This document shows, piece by piece, positions 59,480-64,000 of a stretch of DNA of 64,000 nucleotides; the first letter of the stretch is position 1, and each line of letters begins with the position of its first letter. The stretch comes from Haloplanus sp. XH21. Its GTDB lineage: Archaea; Halobacteriota; Halobacteria; Halobacteriales; Haloferacaceae. The translations under genes were made by a program, and so were the position numbers. Below the pieces are notes generated by a model that had not been told where the DNA came from, did no database searches, and saw nothing but the letters and a program-made list of their open reading frames with translations. The DNA lies in the NCBI RefSeq assembly GCF_023276355.1, contig NZ_JALLPL010000001.1, positions 1,240,001 to 1,304,000 on the forward strand. Reading direction: 5' to 3'.

Positions 59480-61378
59480 ATGCGCGTCCGGGACCTGCCC
59501 CTCTCGACGGCGGTCATCGACCATTTCGAGTCGCGGGGCATCGAGGAACTCTACCCGCCCCAGGTGGCGGCCGTCGAGGCCGGCGTCGCCGAGGGACGGC
59601 GACTCGTCGCCGCCGTGCCGACCGCAAGCGGCAAGACGTTCATCGCCACGCTGGCGATGCTCACCGCCGACGGTCCCGGACTCTACATCGTCCCGCTTCG
59701 GGCGCTTGCCCGCGAGAAATACGAGACGTTCTCGGACATACCGGGCGTGAGCGTCGGCATCTCGACCGGCGACTACGACGCTACCGACGAGCAACTCGGA
59801 GACAACGACATCGTCGTCGCCACCAGCGAGAAGGTGGATTCGGCCATCCGCAACGGCGCCGACTGGATCGCCGACCTCGCCTGCGTCGTCGTCGACGAAG
59901 TACATCTCGTCGGGAGCGAGGGGCGCGGCCCGACGCTGGAGGTAACGCTCGCAACGCTCCAGCGGCGCGCTCCGGGCGTCCAGGTGGTCGCGCTCTCGGC
60001 CACCGTCGCCAACCCCGAGGACTTGGCCGATTGGCTCGACGCCGGTCTCGTGCAGTCCGATTGGCGCCCCGTCGACCTCCGCACCGGCGTTTACGCCGGG
60101 AACGCGGTGTCGTTCGACGACGGTACGACGCTCGATATCGCCGTCGCGGGCGATCCGGCCGACGCCACGAACGCGACCGAGGCGCTGGTGTCGGACACCG
60201 TCGACGGCGGCGGGCAAGCGCTGGCGTTCGTTCGGTCGCGCCGCGAGGCCGAATCCCTCGCCGACCGCCTCGCTACCGCGGGGCTGGGGTCAGCGCCCGA
60301 CATCGCCGGCGAGATTCGCGACCCGGACGGCACCGAGACGGGACGCCGACTCGCCGACTGTGTCGAGAGCGGCGTCGCCTTCCACCACGCGGGCCTCCGG
60401 AGCGATCACCGCGTCGCCGTCGAACGCGCCTTCCGTGACCGCGACCTGCGCGTCATCTGCGCGACGCCGACCCTCGCCGCGGGTGTGAACGTCCCCGCAC
60501 GGCGGGTCGTGATCCGCGACCAGCAGCGCTACACCGGGTCCGGGATGGAGTGGCTCCCCGTCCTCGAAGTCCATCAGATGTGCGGGCGGGCGGGGCGCCC
60601 CCATCTCGACCCCTACGGCGAGGCGGTGCTCGTGGGCGACGGCGACACCCGTGACGAACTCCGGGCGCGCTACGTCGAGGCGGATCCGGAGCGCGTCGAG
60701 TCGCAGTTGGCCGATCCGAACGCGCTCCGGACGCACGTCCTCTCCATCGTCTCCTCGGACTTCGCCGCGTCGCGGGAGGGCGTCCTCGACGTCCTCGACG
60801 CGACGTTTTACGCTCACGGGACGCCGACGATCGAGTTGAGCGGCGTCGTCGACACGGCCGTCGCGGACCTCGTCTCGATGGAGATGATCCGCGACGACGG
60901 CGGCCTGGCGGCGACGGACCTCGGCGAGCGCGTCTCCCGACAGTACGTCGCCCCCGAGACGGGCGCCCGCGTCGTCGCCGGCCTCCGGACGGCGGCAGGA
61001 ATGGAGACGGTGACCGGCCTGACGGCGCTCGAAATCGTCTGTGACACGCCCGACATGCAGGACACGTATCTCGGGAACCGCGAGCGTGCGGAGATGTACC
61101 GCTTCGCCCAGTCACACGCGGCCGAGTTCACGACGGCGATGGGCGAGACGGACGCGTTCGAGGCGTGGCTGACGGCAGTGAAGACGGCACGTATCCTGCA
61201 CGAGTGGACCGAAGGCGCGAGCGCCGCCGACCTGGTCGAGCGCTTCCGCATCGGTCCCGGCGACCTGGAGTCACGCATCGAACGCGCGGAGTGGTTGCTC
61301 GGCGCAGCCGACGCCATCGCCGAGGTGGTCGACGCCGACGCAGCGGTCCCGTTCCGCAAGGTGCGGGCGCGCCTCTAA
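59480..61378 (+). CDS. Ski2/Hel308-like DEAD/DEAH helicase
   Basis: This 632-residue helicase has the Q motif LYPPQ, Walker A VPTASGKT at 46-53, DEVH, LSATVANP, FVRSRREAE and motif VI MCGRAGR. A winged-helix/ratchet-like region follows (about 430-600). Hel308 is usually over 700 residues and ends in a helix-hairpin-helix domain, not seen here. It may unwind DNA at stalled forks or act on RNA. Confidence 0.9.
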   Translation: MRVRDLPLSTAVIDHFESRGIEELYPPQVAAVEAGVAEGRRLVAAVPTASGKTFIATLAMLTADGPGLYIVPLRALAREKYETFSDIPGVSVGISTGDYDATDEQLGDNDIVVATSEKVDSAIRNGADWIADLACVVVDEVHLVGSEGRGPTLEVTLATLQRRAPGVQVVALSATVANPEDLADWLDAGLVQSDWRPVDLRTGVYAGNAVSFDDGTTLDIAVAGDPADATNATEALVSDTVDGGGQALAFVRSRREAESLADRLATAGLGSAPDIAGEIRDPDGTETGRRLADCVESGVAFHHAGLRSDHRVAVERAFRDRDLRVICATPTLAAGVNVPARRVVIRDQQRYTGSGMEWLPVLEVHQMCGRAGRPHLDPYGEAVLVGDGDTRDELRARYVEADPERVESQLADPNALRTHVLSIVSSDFAASREGVLDVLDATFYAHGTPTIELSGVVDTAVADLVSMEMIRDDGGLAATDLGERVSRQYVAPETGARVVAGLRTAAGMETVTGLTALEIVCDTPDMQDTYLGNRERAEMYRFAQSHAAEFTTAMGETDAFEAWLTAVKTARILHEWTEGASAADLVERFRIGPGDLESRIERAEWLLGAADAIAEVVDADAAVPFRKVRARL

Positions 61379-61384
61379 CGCCGG

Positions 61385-62284
61385 TTAGAGGATCCGGCGC
61401 CGATACCGGTAGAGGAGCCCCGCCACGACGGCGATGGGCGTCAGGAAGACGAGGAGATAGGGTGCGACGAAGGCGGCGCCGACGGCCAGTGCGCGGAGCG
61501 CGACGCCGACCCCGTGGACGGACTCGAGGAACGCGGACAGGATGGGCGTGTCGTACCAGTGATCGGGGGCGGGGCGGTCGGGCCGGGGTTCGCTCATCTC
61601 GACCGTGATCGTGGAGTACGCGACCTGCCGCTGGAGGCTCTGCAACCGCGCTTCGGTTTGCTCGATTTCGGTCTGTACTTCGGAGAGTCGACGCTCGACG
61701 GCGAGAACGTCCTCGGTGTCGTTGGCGCGATCGTACAGCGTCCGCAGTCGGTCGCGCTCGGCGCGCAGATTCTCCAGTCGCGCCTCTAAGTCGACCACCT
61801 GGTCGGTCACGTCCTGGGTCGACGTCCGTGACTCGCGGACGTGGCCCTGGCGCTCGACGACGGTCATCATCTCGGCGAAGTCCTCGGCGGGGACCCGGAG
61901 GACGACCCGACCCGAGGTCCAGGCGTCGTCGCCGCGTTCGTGGACCTGCTGGGACGACCCGCTGACGTAGCCCCCCCGCGCCTCGACGGCGGCGGTCAGG
62001 TTCGACCGTGCGGTCTCGTAGTCGTCGACCCGCAGTTGCACCTGGCCGGTGCGGATGATGGAGCGTCCCGCCCTGGCGGTCGCGTCGGCGCTGCCGCCGT
62101 CCCCTCCGCCGCCCTCGTCGTTAGCTGCCCGCTCTTCGGCCCCGGATTGGTCGACGGCGGCCGTCTCCGCGAGGGTCGTCGCATCGCCACCACCGCTGAC
62201 CTGGGCGCCGCTGCTTGCCCCGCCACTACATCCGGATAGTACTACCAGCGCCGCGAGCAGTACTACTCCAAGTCGTCGTACCAT
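61385..62284 (-). CDS. DUF4349 lipoprotein
   Basis: This 299-residue protein has a signal peptide and lipobox ending at Cys19 (LSGC) and a Gly/Ala-rich linker. The DUF4349 core (about 75-235) includes a coiled coil (VVDLEARLENLRAERDRLR), and a C-terminal membrane helix (about 265-290) ends RYRRR. The function is unknown. The start at 62284 fits a GTTATAGC box 22-29 nt upstream. Confidence 0.85.
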   Translation of the reverse strand: MVRRLGVVLLAALVVLSGCSGGASSGAQVSGGGDATTLAETAAVDQSGAEERAANDEGGGGDGGSADATARAGRSIIRTGQVQLRVDDYETARSNLTAAVEARGGYVSGSSQQVHERGDDAWTSGRVVLRVPAEDFAEMMTVVERQGHVRESRTSTQDVTDQVVDLEARLENLRAERDRLRTLYDRANDTEDVLAVERRLSEVQTEIEQTEARLQSLQRQVAYSTITVEMSEPRPDRPAPDHWYDTPILSAFLESVHGVGVALRALAVGAAFVAPYLLVFLTPIAVVAGLLYRYRRRIL

Positions 62285-62305
62285 ACGTCGCCTACTCCGT
62301 GGACG

Positions 62306-62313
62306 GCTATAAC
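62306..62313 (-). promoter_or_regulatory. TATA box for the DUF4349 lipoprotein
   Basis: GTTATAGC on the minus strand lies 22-29 nt before the start at 62284. Confidence 0.55.
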
Positions 62314-62395
62314 ATCGGGTGAAGCACAAACGACTGTTTGATCAACCAGCGACGCCTCCCATCGTGAATATGTGTCACAACACTCCTCAGCTTCC

Positions 62396-62423
62396 GATAT
62401 ATATTATATAATATACATTTATG
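62396..62423 (+). promoter_or_regulatory. extended TATA region for the DUF7260-like gene
   Basis: This 28-nt stretch is almost entirely A and T. Its last part, TTTATG at 62418-62423, lies 25-30 nt before the ATG at 62448. The long A/T tract may allow several initiation sites. Confidence 0.6.
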
Positions 62424-62447
62424 CTGGCTCGGCCGTTCGGGACGAGT

Positions 62448-63197
62448 ATGGCCGTAGACGGCACGATCGACGCTGCCAGGGCAGCGGTCGACGAGGAACG
62501 GGCGTGTGTGCGTGCCGAACGCGACGCCTTCGCCGCGTTCAACCGCCGTGTGGCGGATCTGCCGACGGCGTCGGTCTCGGCGTCTCCGCCCGCAGTCCCC
62601 GGGTTCGACCGCCCAGACCGGACGACCGACGCCGTCCGCACGGCGTACGTCGAGACGGTGATGGACGTGGCCCATTACGGCGCGGAGTACGGTGACACCG
62701 TCCCCGAGAGCCTCGCGGTGGAGTTCGGCGACACGCTGGCGGCCGCCATCGTGAGTGACGCGGTGTTGACACCGGAGATCCGCGGCGCGGTGCGGTCGGC
62801 GGCGACGGCAGCCCGGGACGAGCGCGAGGCCTTTCTTGATGTCCTGGACCACGAGCGGTCGGCACTGGCCCGGGCAGCCGACGACATCGACGACCTGTGT
62901 GCGACGCTTCGGTCGCTCGACGTGGACTCGCACACCCGGTACGGGTTCGACACCCTGCGTGATCGGTGGTCGACGCTGGACGATCTCGAAGCCCGCGTGG
63001 CGGACCTCGGCGCGCGACGACAGGAGACGATCCGCGGCTATCGGGGCGACCTACCGGGCGTCCCGACGGATCTGACGGAGTATCTCTACGCCGACCTCTC
63101 GGTGTCGTACCCGGTCCTCGACGCCGTCGGGGCTCTCGGAACCCGGATCGATACCGTCCGCGGCCGGATCGAACGAGTGCTGACCGCGACGGCCTGA
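62448..63197 (+). CDS. DUF7260-like haloarchaeal protein
   Basis: This 249-residue acidic, mostly helical protein begins with a coiled-coil-like stretch (IDAARAAVDEERACVRAERD) and resembles a haloarchaeal family of unknown function. No catalytic motif was seen. ATG at 62448 is chosen over one 27 nt upstream on the basis of TATA spacing. Confidence 0.75.
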   Translation: MAVDGTIDAARAAVDEERACVRAERDAFAAFNRRVADLPTASVSASPPAVPGFDRPDRTTDAVRTAYVETVMDVAHYGAEYGDTVPESLAVEFGDTLAAAIVSDAVLTPEIRGAVRSAATAARDEREAFLDVLDHERSALARAADDIDDLCATLRSLDVDSHTRYGFDTLRDRWSTLDDLEARVADLGARRQETIRGYRGDLPGVPTDLTEYLYADLSVSYPVLDAVGALGTRIDTVRGRIERVLTATA

Positions 63198-63242
63198 TCG
63201 CGACGGGAAACGTTGAGGAGGCCCGCCCGCTGACAGGGTGGT

Positions 63243-64000
63243 ATGCGACCCGAAGACCTCCGGGCGGCGATTCCGGTCTGTGAACGGGGCGTCTACTTCA
63301 ACACCGGCGCCTCGGGGCCGGCACCCCGCCCCGTCGTCGAGGCGACGACCGACTGTCTCGAACACCATGAGTACGTCGCCCCGGTCGAGGAGGGGGCGTA
63401 CCCCGCCGCCTACGAGATTTTCGAGGTGGCGCGCGAGGCCGTGGCCGACTTCGTCGGTGCCCAACCCTCGGAGATCGCGCTCACCAACAGCACCGCCGAC
63501 GGTATCGCGCGCGTCGCCGCGACGGTCGACTGGAACCCCGGCGACGTGGTCGTCCGCACCGACCTCGAACACCCGGCCGGCGTCGTCCCGTGGTGGAACC
63601 TCCGCGAACGGGGGGTCCGGGTTCGCGTCCTCGAAACTCAGTCCGGCCGGATCGACCTCGACGCGGTCGAAGACGCCGTCGCCGACGCGCGCCTCCTCTG
63701 TCTGAACTCCATCACCTGGAGTCACGGGACGCGACTTCCTATCGCCGATGTCGTCGAAATCGCCCACGAACACGACACGCTCGTTCTGGTCGATGCCGTC
63801 CAGTCGCCGGGACAGGTCCCCGTCGACGTCGGGGCGTGGGAAGCGGACTTCGTCGCCGCCGCCGGCCACAAGTGGCTGCTCGGGCCGTGGGGCGCCGGCT
63901 TTCTCTACGTCGACCGCGAGGTGGCCGACCGCCTCACGCCCGGTCTCGCGGGCTACCGCAGCGTCGACGACCCCGGTGCCCAGGAGTTGGAACTCGTCGA
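63243..64000 (+). CDS. class V aminotransferase / cysteine desulfurase-like protein (truncated by window)
   Basis: The first 252 codons of an open frame run off the window. It starts MRPEDLRAAIPVCERGVYFN and has VDAVQSPGQVPVDVGAWEADFV. The PLP lysine lies in AAGHKWLLGPWGAGFLYV, a motif of the SufS/isopenicillin-epimerase-like class V group. The reaction (desulfurase, lyase or epimerase) cannot be told. It begins 45 nt after the preceding gene. Confidence 0.92.
   Translation, partial: MRPEDLRAAIPVCERGVYFNTGASGPAPRPVVEATTDCLEHHEYVAPVEEGAYPAAYEIFEVAREAVADFVGAQPSEIALTNSTADGIARVAATVDWNPGDVVVRTDLEHPAGVVPWWNLRERGVRVRVLETQSGRIDLDAVEDAVADARLLCLNSITWSHGTRLPIADVVEIAHEHDTLVLVDAVQSPGQVPVDVGAWEADFVAAAGHKWLLGPWGAGFLYVDREVADRLTPGLAGYRSVDDPGAQELELV

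Noticed and set aside
1-64000. CRISPR arrays, insertion sequences, integrases, tRNA and rRNA genes
   Set aside because: No regularly spaced repeats, transposase-like proteins, T-loop motifs or rRNA-like segments were found in the non-coding gaps.

Overview
The window is a 64 kb stretch of chromosome from a haloarchaeon (class Halobacteria). The signs are GC-rich, acidic coding sequence; a halocyanin with a twin-arginine signal; archaeal core genes (TFB, RpoL, proteasome alpha, RNase P proteins Rnp2/Rnp3, GatA/GatC, diphthamide ligase Dph6); and many genes whose TATA-like box lies 22-33 nt before the start codon, as in leaderless haloarchaeal transcripts. No rRNA, tRNA, CRISPR array, insertion sequence or integrase was seen, so this reads as stable core chromosome and not as an island. 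The species cannot be fixed from this sequence alone.

Layout. 0-5.8 kb: halocyanin, a Bat-type regulator, two PP-loop ATPases (a CysD/PAPS-reductase-like protein and Dph6), an RNase H-fold exonuclease, a sugar nucleotidyltransferase and an HTH/zinc-ribbon regulator. 5.8-12.4 kb: a minus-strand oligopeptide ABC importer (oppF-D-C-B, with oppA behind its own promoter). 12.4-13.0 kb: hpt. 13.1-21.1 kb: a nine-gene Mrp-type Na+/H+ antiporter operon (mnhE-F-G-DUF4040-B-C and three D-type subunits). 21.3-26.2 kb: coaBC, an SRPBCC protein and the TrkA/TrkH potassium system. Mrp and Trk together make 13-26 kb an ion-homeostasis block. 26.5-28.1 kb: gatC-gatA. 28.5-30.3 kb: an HbpS-like protein coupled to a formaldehyde-dehydrogenase-type enzyme, then a 52-aa CxxC protein. 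30.3-35.1 kb: a G3E metallochaperone GTPase, TFB, a NUDIX protein, and an asparagine-synthase-like/PHP pair. 35-38.7 kb: purL, hisF, rpoL. 39-41 kb: an odd uracil-DNA-glycosylase-like protein and two haloarchaeal unknowns. 41.1-46.9 kb: the lysine operon dapA-dapB-dapD-lysA-dapF-dapE, with overlapping start and stop codons throughout. 46.9-48.8 kb: rnp3-rnp2 and psmA. 49-56.3 kb: an HTH regulator, NRDE protein, fused folC-folP, Agl23-like membrane protein, ribH and a class I aminotransferase. 56.4-64 kb: a BCCT transporter, flavin monooxygenase, Hel308-like helicase, DUF4349 lipoprotein, a haloarchaeal unknown and a class V aminotransferase cut by the window end.

The most novel signals are non-coding. 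A run of four stem-loops behind a promoter-like box and ending in a T-rich tract (about 38.86-39.02 kb) looks like an undescribed structured RNA. The lysine operon appears to have a leader of about 185 nt with two strong hairpins, unusual where leaderless mRNAs dominate. Precise palindromes sit on the start of the G3E GTPase gene, upstream of psmA, around the TATA box of a membrane-protein gene, and between coaBC and mnhE. Among proteins, OppF is notable because two homologous domains of about 100 residues are inserted inside its C-terminal cysteine motif, and the three Mrp D-type subunits each keep a different set of the usual membrane lysines. All calls come from reading the sequence; no database search was run.
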